64,000 bases of DNA from Crocodylus rhombifer (taxonomy: Eukaryota; Chordata; Crocodylia; Crocodylidae): the NCBI GenBank assembly GCA_038503035.1, contig JAVSML010024715.1, forward strand, positions 1 through 64,000. The letters are read 5' to 3'. The notes below the pieces were generated by a model that was given only the letters and a program-made list of their open reading frames with translations, was not told the origin of the DNA and made no database searches. Position numbers and translations under genes: made by a program. Of the stretch, positions 1 to 11,300 are shown piece after piece. The stretch's first letter is position 1. Each line of letters begins with the position of its first letter.

Positions 1-53
1 CCATCACCCGCAGCCCCCTCACCAGGTCATCACCCGTGGCCAGCACCCTCTGT

Positions 54-1790
54 TATCTCTGTTATCCCAATGACATCATAATTATTTGCATTGAGCAGAA
101 GGACGAGCTCCTCCTGCTTATTCCCCAAGCTCCTGGCATTTGTGTACAGGCAGGTAAGTGTTCCGTTGGGGGCTCTTGCCTCGCCCACAGATTGTACCAG
201 GGCTGGGGTAAGGGTGGACTCCCTGAAGTGCCTTGGTCCACTGGCTTTGCAAGGGTTGCTCAGTGGGCCAGCAGTGGCAGTAGTCCCCCCGTTTCCCAGC
301 AGGCTCAATTTAAAGCCCAGTGGAGCAGGTCAACAGTCTGGCTGAGATCGTGGTAGAGGCCATCTCTTCCCAGCAGCTCCCTGCTTCTCTCGCCAAAGAG
401 CAGGCTGTGGCCATGGAAGCCAAAGCCTTCCTGATGACACCAGCGCCAGAGTCTTTGGTTGAAATGTGGATCCTCCTCTCCCTCCTCAGCCCCTAGCCCA
501 AGACTGGAAGGATCGATGAGAACACCACCTGTGCCCCCAGACCCTTTATCCCCACTCCCAAATCCCTGTAGCACCTCATGACGTGGCTGGGAGCACTCTT
601 AGCCATGTCATTGGTGCCCACATGAATAAGAAGCATAAGATAGTGGTCTGTGGGCTGGAGGAGCTTTGGGATCTTCTCCGCAATGTCCCAGATGCGGGCC
701 CCTGGGAAGCAGCAGACTTCCCGGGCTAAGGGGTTGGGGCAGCAGATTGCCCCATCAGTTCCCCCCAGGATGGAGTCTCCCACAACAAACACCTTATGTT
801 TTGTCTTGGGGAGAGCGGGGGCGGTAGCTGCAGATGAGCCTGTGTTGCCTGTGGGAGTTGGCAACTCAGCAGGCTCTGCTGGAGCAGCAAGAGGTGTGTA
901 CCTATTGCTAAGCTCCAGCAGGGAAGGGGCCTTGGCCCGTGCCCCTGACTGGACAGACTGGACAGAGTGGGAGGTCCCAGAGTCCTCCTTTGTCCTGGAG
1001 GGAGACAGTGGTCTACCAGTCGGCTCCCAGGGGAGAAGGGCCTGGCAGTAGGAGTCAATCTACTGCTCACAGTCTGTGATGGCACGCAGTCTCTGGACTG
1101 TGGCCTGGAGCTCCTCTAGCTGGTGTGCCAGATACCCCAAAACGGAGCAGACCCCACACAGGGAGGTGTTCATGCTCCTGGGCCCCAGAGCCTGAAAAAG
1201 GGACAGGCAGCCCATGCAGCCGAGAGCCAGGGCCTCCATCTGCATGGAGCCTCAAACCATGGGCTCCATCTGGGTGGTGGTCTCTGAGGCACCCGAGGTG
1301 GGGGCCATAGAGCCTGGAATGACCCTTGGGTTGCAGTGCATGCCCATCCATGTCATTCCTCTGGTAGGCTAGCTACAGCTGGGACTGTCTACCCTGGGGA
1401 GTTTGCAGGCAGGGTCTCGGGCCCTCCCACACCCCTTCCTGAGTGAACTCCACACTAACTCACACACCAGCAGACAAGCGCACCTGTTTGTGCAGCCTGT
1501 TCATGTGGCTCCTGTTGCATGGCTCCCTTGGGGGGCTGAGCAAAGTAGGGGCCTGGGCAGGGCCTTGACCTGGCCTGCCTCCACGCAGCCACCTCCTCCC
1601 ACTCAGAGAGGGGTTAACCCCTTCCCACCATGAGCCCTGCTTGCCTCCGGCTGTGTGGGGTAGGCAGGGGGGTCCACGGCTGCTGGGGGGTGTCTGGGGT
1701 GTTGGGGGGCTTCAGGGAAGTGGGGGCATGGTGGGCTTTCACCCACGTGTCTCTCGCCGCTCCGGAGCCTAACTGGCCCTGATAGTTTAC
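54..1790 (-). mobile_element. CR1 LINE, inverted 5' part: 5'UTR, ORF1 and start of ORF2
   Basis: Read on the minus strand, this runs from GC-rich putative 5'UTR (about 1400-1790) through ORF1 into the first ~50 residues of ORF2. It matches the minus-strand CR1 at 56888-60034 from about 54 to 910. ORF2 begins with the LYTNARSLGNKQ motif of the CR1 endonuclease and loses similarity at about position 54, leaving unrelated GC-rich sequence at 1-53. Its 5' end abuts the sense CR1 3' part that starts near 1790, giving a head-to-head arrangement. I infer an LTR-less retrotransposon copy. The extent of the 5'UTR is a guess because no second copy of 1100-1790 exists in this window. Confidence 0.8.
305..1245 (-). 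pseudogene. CR1 ORF1 (coiled coil plus SGNH hydrolase-like domain), frameshifted
   Basis: This is the ORF1 protein of CR1, thought to act in the ribonucleoprotein. An N-terminal part (about 1245-1060) holds a short coiled-coil candidate, LAHQLEELQATVQRLR. After a Pro/Ala-rich linker comes an SGNH/esterase-like domain (864-493) with VVGDSIL, carrying the nucleophile Ser of block I, and IHVGTND, which is block III. The C-terminal part continues in another frame at 574-305, where GRDGL(Y) marks the DxxH block. The expected His is Tyr, and about a dozen residues after it are missing compared with the copy at 59379-60034. At least one frameshift and several substitutions make it a pseudogene. SGNH domains in CR1-group ORF1 proteins are established; activity of this copy is not expected. 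Confidence 0.75.
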
Positions 1791-3192
1791 ATCCAAGGGT
1801 ACTCAAGGAGAACTCCTGGTGCTCAGGTTAAGTGTCCACAGATTGGTAGAAGGCCAGTGTGGTGCCTATCTTCAAGAGAAAGGGAGGAAAGTAGATCCTG
1901 TAAACTACAGGCCCATCAACCTGAACTCTATCCTGGGGAAGGTCTTGGAAAAGATTATCAAAGAGGCCATTCTTAACAGACTAGCTGACAGCAATATCCT
2001 GAGGGATACCCAGCACGGGTTTGCTGCAGATAGGTCTTGCTTAACCCATCTCATTTCCTTTTATGACCAGGTGACCTATCCCCTGGACAAGGGGAAAAAG
2101 ATTGATGTCATATATCTTGACTTTAAAAAAGCCTTTGATCTGGTATCCCATGATTACCTCTTGGCAAAACTGGCTAACTGCTGCCTCAACATTATCACGA
2201 TCCACTGGCTGGGGAACTGGCTCCATGGTAGGACCCAGAGGGTGGTGGTTGACAGTGGGGTCCCTGAAGGCTCTGTCCTAGGGCCCATACTTTTTAACAT
2301 CTTTATCAATGATGTAGACGTTGGTGTCAGAAGTGGACTGGCCAAGTTTGCCAATGACACCAAAATCTGGGGTAAAGTATCCACACCTGAGGACAGGAGG
2401 GTGATCCAGGCAGATCTTGACAGATTCATTAAATGGGCGGATGAGAACCTGATGGTGTTTAATACTGAAAAATGCAAGGTTCTTCATCCTGGGAGGAAAA
2501 ACCTGCAGCATGCTTATAGGCTCAGCAGTGCTACATTGGTTAGCACTACAGGTAAAAGGGACTTGGGGGTCATGATTGACCACAAGACGAACACAAGCCT
2601 TTAATGTGATGCTGCGGCTAGTAAAGCAACCAAAACGCTGGCTTGCATCCATAGATGCTTCTCGAGCAAATCCCGGGATGTCATTCTCCCCTGCGTCCAA
2701 TTTTGGGCTCCACAATTCAAAAAGGATGTGGAGAAGCTTGAATGAGTCCAGAGAAGAGCCACGCGCATGATCAGAGGTCAGGAAAACAGACCTTACGATG
2801 ACAGGCTGAGAGCCATGAAAAAGTGGAAAAGTGCAGGCTCAGGGGTGATCTGATGGCCACCTATAAGTTTATCAGGGGTGACCACCAGGATCTAGGGGAA
2901 CATCTGTTTACCAGAGCGCCCCAAGGGATGACAAGATTGAATGGTCACAAACTCCGCCACTACTGATTCAGGCAGGACATAAGGAAGAACTTCTTTACTG
3001 TCTGAGCCCCCAAGGTTTGGAATAGACTGCTGCTGGAGGTGGTTCAATTACCCATTTTGAACACCTTCAAGACACATTTGGATGTTTATCTTGCTGGGAT
3101 CCTATGATCCCAGCTGACTTCCCGCCCCTGGGGCTGGACTCGATGATCCTCCGGGGTCCCTTCCAGCCCAAGTGTCTATGAAATCTATAAAA
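1790..3192 (+). mobile_element. CR1 LINE 3' part (RT domain to 3' end), sense
   Basis: Sense CR1 sequence starts at about 1790 with a short piece matching 48610-48630, skips about 60 bases, and continues to the typical 3' terminus TCTATGAAATCTATAAAA near 3192. It follows the CR1 at 47770-50137 along its whole length, with scattered substitutions and indels. The 3' UTR has the usual GATGATC...GGTCCCTTCCAGCCC block. It lacks the endonuclease and N-terminal RT. Together with 54-1790 it may be one insertion with an inverted 5' part. Confidence 0.9.
1819..3105 (+). pseudogene. CR1 ORF2 reverse transcriptase, 3' portion, degraded
   Basis: The first open stretch (1819-2604, 261 codons) covers RT palm and fingers. 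NYRPINLNSILGKVLEK corresponds to RT block 2, KKIDVIYLDFKKAFDLVSHD contains the first catalytic Asp region, and VPEGSVLGPILFNIFINDV follows. The catalytic FADD box at 2347-2358 reads FAND, so one of the two metal-binding aspartates is lost. After 2604 the thumb and C-terminal sequence (RMIRGQENRPYDDRL-type) continues with stops and frameshifts to about 3105. No start codon belongs to this fragment. It is inactive. Confidence 0.88.
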
Positions 3193-4513
3193 ATTATGAA
3201 ACAGGGGTATTCCTTTATTCCCAGATAAATTACTAACAGAATCACTTTTGTTTACTATTGACGCTCTATTTAGAAGGATCTTTAAAGCAAGAACATTTCT
3301 GTAATATCCCTAAAAGAAAGCCTCAGTAACATTAAATAACAGGCAGATAGTGGAGTTTTAAGTTAAATTCCATTAAGATGTTTTGTGGGAGTTATTCTCA
3401 GCTGAGAAGTAATCAAGTCTGCTGAATTTAGGCTGAGTATCTTTAAAAAGAAGCTGGACTTCCTTGAAAGGGTTGCTGCCTTGAAAACAAAATCTGCCTT
3501 GTGAAAATGGAAGGGCTATCATGAATTGAGCTGTGTTAAATTTGGTTAAAGAATATCATAGGCATAGAACATGGTAAACTGTGGAATATTCTTTATACAG
3601 CATATGGCTACCTTGAAAGAACAAACCTGAAACACTGGAAAAATATTTGCACTTGTAAAGTGGAGCTTCTGAGAAGTTTTTTTCCTTCTGCAGACCCTGG
3701 CTCTGCGATAGGGGTTCAAGCATGGTTCCTTGTTCAGCAAGCTAACTAGCTTTTGATATTTGAAGCACAATTCTGGGTCTCTTTATAGGAAGAGAGGCCA
3801 GATGCCATTAAAAATAGAATGTCACTGCATTGAAGTCCTTCTCTTTTGCCCATTTTTGGCAGCACTGCCTATATTTAGAAAGAAAAATATTGTAAATATC
3901 ATGGTACATGCAATGGCAGTTGGTTTTAGTGTTCTCCAGTGTACAAAACTCTTGAACTGATGACATTTGAGGTTTAATGTCTGGGTACTGCTTTAGTGTG
4001 TTGTCTGATAGCAGACAGAGAATGTGAACAGCCTTTATTCCTACTGTTGGGAAGGAGGGTAAGGAGGTTATACTGCCCATTGCTCTTTCTCCTCTGCTAC
4101 TGATCTCAGCTCAGATACTGATCTTCCCATGCGGAGCTCTGAAGTCAATTCCTCATTCTGAAAAGCCAAATACTCTTTCTTTGCTTAAATCTTTCCCAAA
4201 TACTCTTCTCTTCCTAATATTCACAATATTTAAGCATTCTTGCTATCCATTAGTTGTTCACTTCTTTTGATTTGCCCTACAGAAAAAAAGTTCATCCTTA
4301 GAATTCAGACACCACTAAGTCTCTTCAAAATGTGAAATATACACCTCAAATAATCCAATTCCCTCATTTTTTTCCAGGCACAAATAGTTTCCTTTCCATA
4401 TATTTTATACATATTGTACAACTATTTGAATTGATCACTATGATAAGCAAATGCCTCTATTGATACCAATGTTGATACCAATATTAATACCAATATCAAA
4501 TACCTGTATTTGT
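3193..4513. other. AT-rich sequence, nothing recognised
   Basis: No ORF with recognisable domains, no repeat family and no RNA gene seen. Short open frames here show no conservation signal that can be judged from one sequence. Confidence 0.5.
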
Positions 4514-5305
4514 TTAGGAGTGGTTGTTCCTTAAGGCATGATCCTAAATACACAAGCCTGGTCTGTAGGAAAGGTAGCAAAAGGACTGGAAGACCTGCTT
4601 GGCTCAGTAGGGAACTCACGGATCTCCTGAATCTGAAAGAAAAGCTCATAAGGGATCAAGTCAGGAAATATCACAAAGGAGGATTATCCTGCACTGGCCT
4701 GCACTTGTAGGGAGTGGACCAGAAAAGCCGAGGCTGAAACCAAACTCAAACTGGCTACAGGAATCAAGGACAAAAAAAGTCCTTCTTCAGGTACGTGGGA
4801 AGTTAGGCAAAAAAAACAAGGGAAACATTGGACCCCTGCTGAACCAAACAGGGCAGCTGACAAGCAACACTCAGGAAAAAAGCTAATTTCCTCAATGATT
4901 ACTTTGCATCGGTTTTCCACCAGCCCAAAGAGATCACCCTGCCTGACAGGATGCAGGATTACCAGGGTAATATAAGGGGTGTGCATCAGGAACTGAGAGA
5001 ATGTCTGTTTACCAGGGCACCCCAAGGGAAGACAAGGTCTAATGGTCACAAACTTCTGGAAGATCATTTTAGATTGGACATAAAGGAAAGGCTTCTTTAC
5101 TATCCGAGTCTCCAGTCTGGAACAGACACCCCTCAGAAGTGGTCCAACCACCTACTGTGGATACATTCAAGATATGCCTGAATGCTCACCTTGCTGGGGT
5201 CATCTGGACACAGCTGACTTCCTGCCATTTGGGCAGGGGGCTGGGCCTGGTGATCTCACAAGGTCCCTTACAGCCCTAACATTTATGAAATCTATGAATC
5301 TATTT
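4514..5305 (+). mobile_element. CR1 LINE with large internal deletion
   Basis: The left part (4514-4935) matches the endonuclease-RT linker region of the CR1 at 48050-48475: EWLLLKEAIL-like, then GRPAWLSRELTDLL, then the KSFFRYVG and NLLNRYFASVF region in degraded form. At about 4940-4965 it switches to the C-terminal/3' region equivalent to 49795 onward, with VHQELRECLFTRAPQGKTRSN, and ends in ATTTATGAAATCTATGAATC near 5305. About 1.3 kb containing the whole RT core is absent. Numerous stops and frameshifts indicate an older copy. No RT function can remain. Confidence 0.85.
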
Positions 5306-7010
5306 AAAATGGTGTAATCCCATCACTGTAGCTTGCAGACTTTTTGCCATCTCGTTACCACCCTGATTATATCCCATCTTGAAATTAAATCCTGCACCTT
5401 CAAACAGTTCCATGCAGGCAGATGCACTTTTGCTGATGTTTATTGACTTTAGTGGGTATTTCTGTGGTTATAGGGTTTCACCTGTCTGGAGCTTATTCCA
5501 GAATTGGGGTCTCTTGATTATAAAATCTTTGAGGCTACCTTATCTTTCTGAAAGTTCTTAGCAGAATTGTGAGTGCTGTAAGGCATAATAAACTTAAAGC
5601 ATAGCTGTCCGATACCTGACTTGAGTCTCATGGATTTCTATTGATGCTTTAATATATGCACTGTGTACTCCACAGGAATATTTTGCTATGGAGACAGACA
5701 TAAACTATTAAAAATAACTTCTACACTGTAAAGATGACACAGCCTTTACTAGAGTCTGGAATGGTGTCATCATAATTCAGGAAGCAGTTACTAACCTACA
5801 CTATCATTAATAAAGTATTTTCAGACAAAATAAAATATATATAGGAGGTGAATATGCATATATTTATATATTTGAAAATCTATTAATGGACTGGGGAATG
5901 TCAACGTACAGTAATATTTCCTCTAAAGGACATTTGAGTATTCACTGACTTTTATCTAACAGATTACACAGTGTTCTATAAGTAACACCTTAAGTCAACA
6001 GAGATGGTTAGTTATAGCTTTTATGTAAAGGATAAAATTTACCACTGAGTTATGAATTATAGGTAGAAAAATTCAATCATTCTAAAAAAGCAGAAAACGT
6101 AGAGGACTTGTAGCTTAGTCTGAAGGTAAAGAAACAATTCTATTTATTGGGACACATTAGAGAAGACCTGTACCGAAATCTAGCATGACCTATTCAGAAT
6201 GATTTTTCAAGAGCAAAAAAATAAGAGCAAAAAGTGGAAACAGTTTTAAGAAATGGAGCCAAGCAAATCATTTTAAACAGTTTTAAATATTTAAATCAAA
6301 TCATAAGGAAATGAATGACAGATGTAAATAGATCATTTTACAGCCTTTGAAGGCTTCTATGATTATCAGTCTGACCAAAAAGCACAGAATTTGACTCAAC
6401 AGCTCTTGCAAAGAAGAAAACTAATCCAGATACACAAATGAATAACAGAGTCCAGTAACTTGTGGTGGAACTAAAACATGACTTTTGAAAGACAGCCCCC
6501 CTTGATTAGATACGTCAGGTAATGGTAGGTGGTAAGTTTACCACATCTCTCTAATAAATTATTCTAGGAGTTAACTCCTCACCATTAAAAACCTGTTTTT
6601 TTCAATTTCAGTGTTTCTTACTTTAGCTTCCATTAATTAGATTGTGATATGTCTTTTCTTCCTAGACTAAAGACTGATGTTAGGCATTGTCTCTACAGCT
6701 ACTTAAAAACCTGGATCAAGTTACCATTTGACCTTCTTTTTAATAAGCTAAATTGATTTTTTTTTCTTTGTAAAGCATGTTTTCTAGACCTTGAATCATT
6801 TTTGTAGCTTTAATCTGAATTCTAGCCAATTTTCCAACTTCCTTTAAGAGTAGAACTGAGCACAGTTATTCTAATAGTTGGTTTCACTGCTATTCTGGTA
6901 CAAAGTAATAATTACCTCCTTAGTCATATTCATTATTATCCTCTACATATTCAAGAATCATGTTAACCTTTGCCTCATGCCAAGAGATCATGTTTAGCAA
7001 AATGTTTATA
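5306..7010. other. AT-rich sequence, nothing recognised
   Basis: No supported gene or repeat family. Runs of ATATATA near 5835-5870 are low complexity only. Confidence 0.5.
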
Positions 7011-8391
7011 ACGGGTGGGCAGTTATTTCAGGTGAAGGGCCACTTACTGAGTTTTGGTAAGCTGTCGAGGGCCTCATGAGTAATCTCACCCCTTGATAGT
7101 TGCCCCGCTGCCTTGGGACTGGAAGTCCCACCTCCTAACTCCTGATTTTTGCCACCAGAAGTCTTTCCCCTTGCCCTCCGGAAATACGTCTTTTGAGAGG
7201 GGCGGTTGCCATCTTGGAACCAGAAAAAAAAAACCGTATCATACACTAAAAGTCAAACACCTACTATAACATATTTTAATTTTATTACAAAAAATATTTT
7301 TGTCATGATTTGTGTTTGCGTAGTCTATGTAGACATGAATGCATAATAACAAAAATAAATTCTTAGTTGTCAGGGTGTGTTGTATGGGTAGTATGGGTGG
7401 TGTGCATGGTACATGTGGTATGTGTGGTGTGTGTGACATGTGTGGGTTTTGTGGAGTGGGTGTGTATGGTGTGGGTGTGGTATGTGGTGTAGGTGTGTGT
7501 GTGATGTGTGTATGGTGTGCCTTTGTGGTGTGTCTGTGTGGCATGTGTGGTATGTGGTATGTGTAGTATGAGTGTGTGGTATATGTGGTATGGGTATGTG
7601 GTGTGTGTGTGGTATGGGGGTATGTGTGTGTGGTATATGTGATGTGAGTGTGGTGTGTATTGTGGATATGTATGGTGGGGTGTGGGGTGTAGGGGTGGGT
7701 GTGTATGGGTAAAGTTGTGAGGGGTGAAGCTGTGGGGGACATAGGGTATGTGGGGAGTTGTGGGGGTAGGGTGTGAGAGTGGTTGGGGTGTGTGGGGACC
7801 CCCTCAAATTCTCTTCATGGCACAACACCAGCAGGTGGGGCTCTCAGCGCAGGCTGGATAGAGCTGTGCCCCACCACGCACCTGTGTCCTGAGTGCCTCC
7901 CTGCTACTGCTGCCACTGCTTGCTGGGGCTGTGCACCATGGGAGGCATGTAGGGAGTCTCCATACCACCCACTCTCCCTTACACCGACACCCTGCTCACT
8001 GCAGCTCCGTGATGTCACTTCCCGTGTCCCCCTGGGCTTGGGCTCTATGCTGCCACCAACCTGAGCCCTAGCCCCATGCTCTGGGCTCCCTCCCAGCTGC
8101 AGCCCCACTCCTGCTGCTTCCCTACCTGCTGCCTCAGAGCCAGGAGACCGGGAAAGTGGAGCAGGTCCCAGGGGCTGTGGTAGCGGCAGCTGCACATGAA
8201 GCTGCACCCTGGCCGGCCAGGCCCTTCTGCCCATGAGAGTGGGAGTCAGCTATAGAGTGTGTTTTGGGGTCTGCGTGTACACTTGGGAACCTTGCTCCCA
8301 ATCTTGTAGGTGAAAGGGCTGGGCAGGGCACAATTTGTTGGGGTGCTGAAAGTACTTGGAGGACCAGATCCAGCCATGGGCCATATTTTGC
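7011..8391. mobile_element. hAT-like non-autonomous DNA element
   Basis: The left end near 7011 reads CGGGTGGGCAGTTATTTCAG followed by a GGGCCAC...GAGGGCC pattern. The right end near 8391 reads GGGCCATATTTTGCTCACCC. These are imperfect inverted termini of the CAGGGGTGGGCA type typical of hAT elements in amniotes. Flanks GTTTATAA (left) and TTCTATAA (right) could be a decayed 8-bp target duplication. The interior holds a TG-rich minisatellite and GC-rich sequence, with no transposase ORF. The boundaries are approximate, and two unrelated fragments cannot be excluded. Confidence 0.5.
7370..7800. repeat. TG/GTGG-rich degenerate minisatellite
   Basis: About 430 bp consist almost entirely of G and T on the plus strand, with irregular units such as TGTGTGGTATG and GTGTGGTATGGG. 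The apparent long ORFs here (Thr/His/Pro-rich on the minus strand) are composition artefacts, not genes. Confidence 0.9.
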
Positions 8392-8395
8392 TCAC

Positions 8396-11300
8396 CCTTA
8401 TTCTATAATGATACATAAGTCCTTTTCAAGACCTTGGCTTGTAGGAACATTATATGTTCTTTACTTCTTCGCATTTAGGTGTATTAAAACACATTAAAGT
8501 CAGTCAATATTTAAAATAGACCAGGTCATCTTCTCTCTTCACTGGTTCTTTATAGTTTTAGAAGCTTTCAGATTAAAAAAAAAGTGCAATTGAAAGTTAA
8601 TATTTCAGTGGGAAAAATCAAGAACGCAACTGAGAAAGAAATAGTGGTCTTACCAATTTACTTAGTGACTCATTGCATGCAATTAAAAATATGTTCCTTT
8701 TTTTTAAAAGAACAGAAAATACAACAAATGGCATCTTTAAATTATATGAATCTCAAGACAGAGTAGAAATGTGTTACTACATTTCAGAAGAAAGCCAAAT
8801 CCATGCATACATTAGTATATTATACATGAAATCAAATCAAGTAACCCTTTGCTGGGTGCTTCTATAGTATCCAGCTTTCACATTTATTTTACCAACATCC
8901 CCATAAGGAGAAAACAAAACTGAATATGAAATAATATTGCCATGTCTGTATATTGAATAATCAAATAGTATCAGAAGTATTTCTGTGCCAGGGTCCTGAG
9001 CAGTCATAGTCACATGCCTCCTAGGTTAATTCAATTATTTTCAAGAGATATTATAATCCTGGCTGAGATATGACTATAAGACTATGAAAATTATATTGTG
9101 TATAATACATACATAGAAAAGCACTTCAGCATTTACAGTGCTTACCTCATATTCTGTAAATCATTTAGCTCTTGTTTATAACATACTTATTCTTTCAGGT
9201 TTGCAGTAACCTACTTAGAGTAAGGAGGGCTACTTCCAGTTTTAGACAGAGATGTACCTCATATTTGATGGATTGGTGATATTTTTTTTCCTCAATGTGA
9301 GTAAAAATAGGTATTCTTCTTAAGCCACAGCATTTAATGACATGAGCAATGCCCCCAATTCATTGCAATTGCTCATGTGAATAAATTCTGTGAGACTAAA
9401 TCTTAATTATTTTGAATGGATGTGGCATTTTGGATTAGACCTTGTGTATTATCACATTTCCAAAGGGCAAAAAAATGTAGGAAGTGTTTTAATGTGCAAA
9501 TCATCTGCAGACATATAATGTCTGATATACTGCTCTGAAATCTAGTTAATACATGCTATGCTGGTGACATTTCTTCCAGATGAACCTATCTGCTAAGTCT
9601 CCTTTAGCCTTCTGTATAGTTCGTTCTTAGATGGCATCCCCTGTGAATGCAATCAAAAATTTAAACAAACTGCTTATCTGGACCACAGAATGAAGAAAAA
9701 TAATGGGTAATTTAAAAAACTGTTAATTTAATCAAATTAAGCTACCTCATATTTACTAAAGAAATGCAAGACCTCAAGGCTTTCTTTCTACTTCATTTCC
9801 TTCTCACTTTTTTCTGCATGGGGAAAAATGGATAGTGAACATGCTTAACATGCCCCAGCCTCCTGCAAACATTATAGAGGAGCTAAAAGAGAAAACTCAA
9901 GGGCAAGCAGCCAAAGAGCACCCTTTCCAAAACCAACAGCATTTCATCTTCTTTGAATTTATAAAGCTAATCTGACCCCAAGTTCTCCTCCCAACTCCAT
10001 TTAAACAGAATAGTATAATCACAAAAGATAACAAGTAAAGTCACAAAAGCTTTAAGTGCTGTGACAATATGTAGGTAGGTAAGGAGGAGAGTAAATTGAA
10101 TTAATTTCAAGAATAAGACAATTAATATTGACAGTAGAAAGAACTCTTTCATTCTTTTTGAGGCCAAGACAATTAGAGTTCCTGGCACTTTCCTCTTCAT
10201 TTGAATTTAATGACAGGGTCATTGGATTAAACTTTTCTTGGGGACATATGTTAGGAGTAAATGGTGTTCTGGGTCCAGGGATTTAAATTTAGTTCACCAC
10301 ACAATCTTTGGGAAAGCATCCGCTGCTAATTAGAGTCCTGTAAAACAGTAGCCAGCATGTTTAAGCATGGCTGAACATAAGAGCTAATGACTCCTGTTTT
10401 CCCTCCAAGGCAAAAACAAACTAAAGAATACAGAGTACAACTAGTAAACTCTCTGAACATCACATGCTATAAAGCAATAAGGCCCAGATATATTCTTTTA
10501 AGATTCACAGTCCTGAAATAACAATAAAAATTAACATAATAATGATCCAGTAAAAACTGGTGATCTTAAAACCTTCCTTTTATGTTTAGGATAAGCATGG
10601 CATTATCAGTACTCACTGAAACTCCCTTTTCTTTGAATGTAAAACACCAATAGTATTTTTCATACTTTACTACACAGTAAAGTTGTATAGAGACACTAAG
10701 TGTTTATTTAGGAAGTTTTAACAAATATACAACAATGTAACACATTATTTACATGCAGGCATCAAATACAATATTAACTATGATGAAATTGGTATTTCTT
10801 GTTATGTCTTGTTTACATAAACATATATCACACTTTTTATGATACCATTACCATACTGTGGGATGAATTTTCTTGTATCGTCTGGTTATGATCTGGTCAT
10901 GAAGTTCCTGGAAGATTTCTTAAAGTGAGGAGAATCCTGTCTTCATCCAGATTTTCCAAGTCAAGCTTATCTGTGAAATTTAGGGGAGGAAATGTCACAT
11001 ACAATGTTTCCTTCACAAGAAAGTATCTTTATGGCCACAATTCAACACCCAGTAATGATAATGAAAAGATTACTGCCAATGAGAAGTCAGGTCTTATGAG
11101 ATCTCACTCTTAGAGATTCTGTAGCATTCTCATTGATAGGAATACCCCTGGCAGATGATACATTTATCTCATCATCAATATGTTAATCACATGAGAAACT
11201 GTAGTGCCACATGTTCAAGCACTTTCTCACCCAATGAGCTGTAAAAATAGTGATTCAGCCTCAGAGATGTTACTTGTAAAATGCAGAATTGCTTTGGAGC

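Noticed and set aside
7239..7828. Long His/Thr/Pro-rich open frames
   Set aside because: They arise from the TG-rich minisatellite; no codon structure beyond the repeat.
10925..11113. Small plus-strand ORF of 62 codons
   Set aside because: No domain, no splice or promoter context, and length expected by chance.
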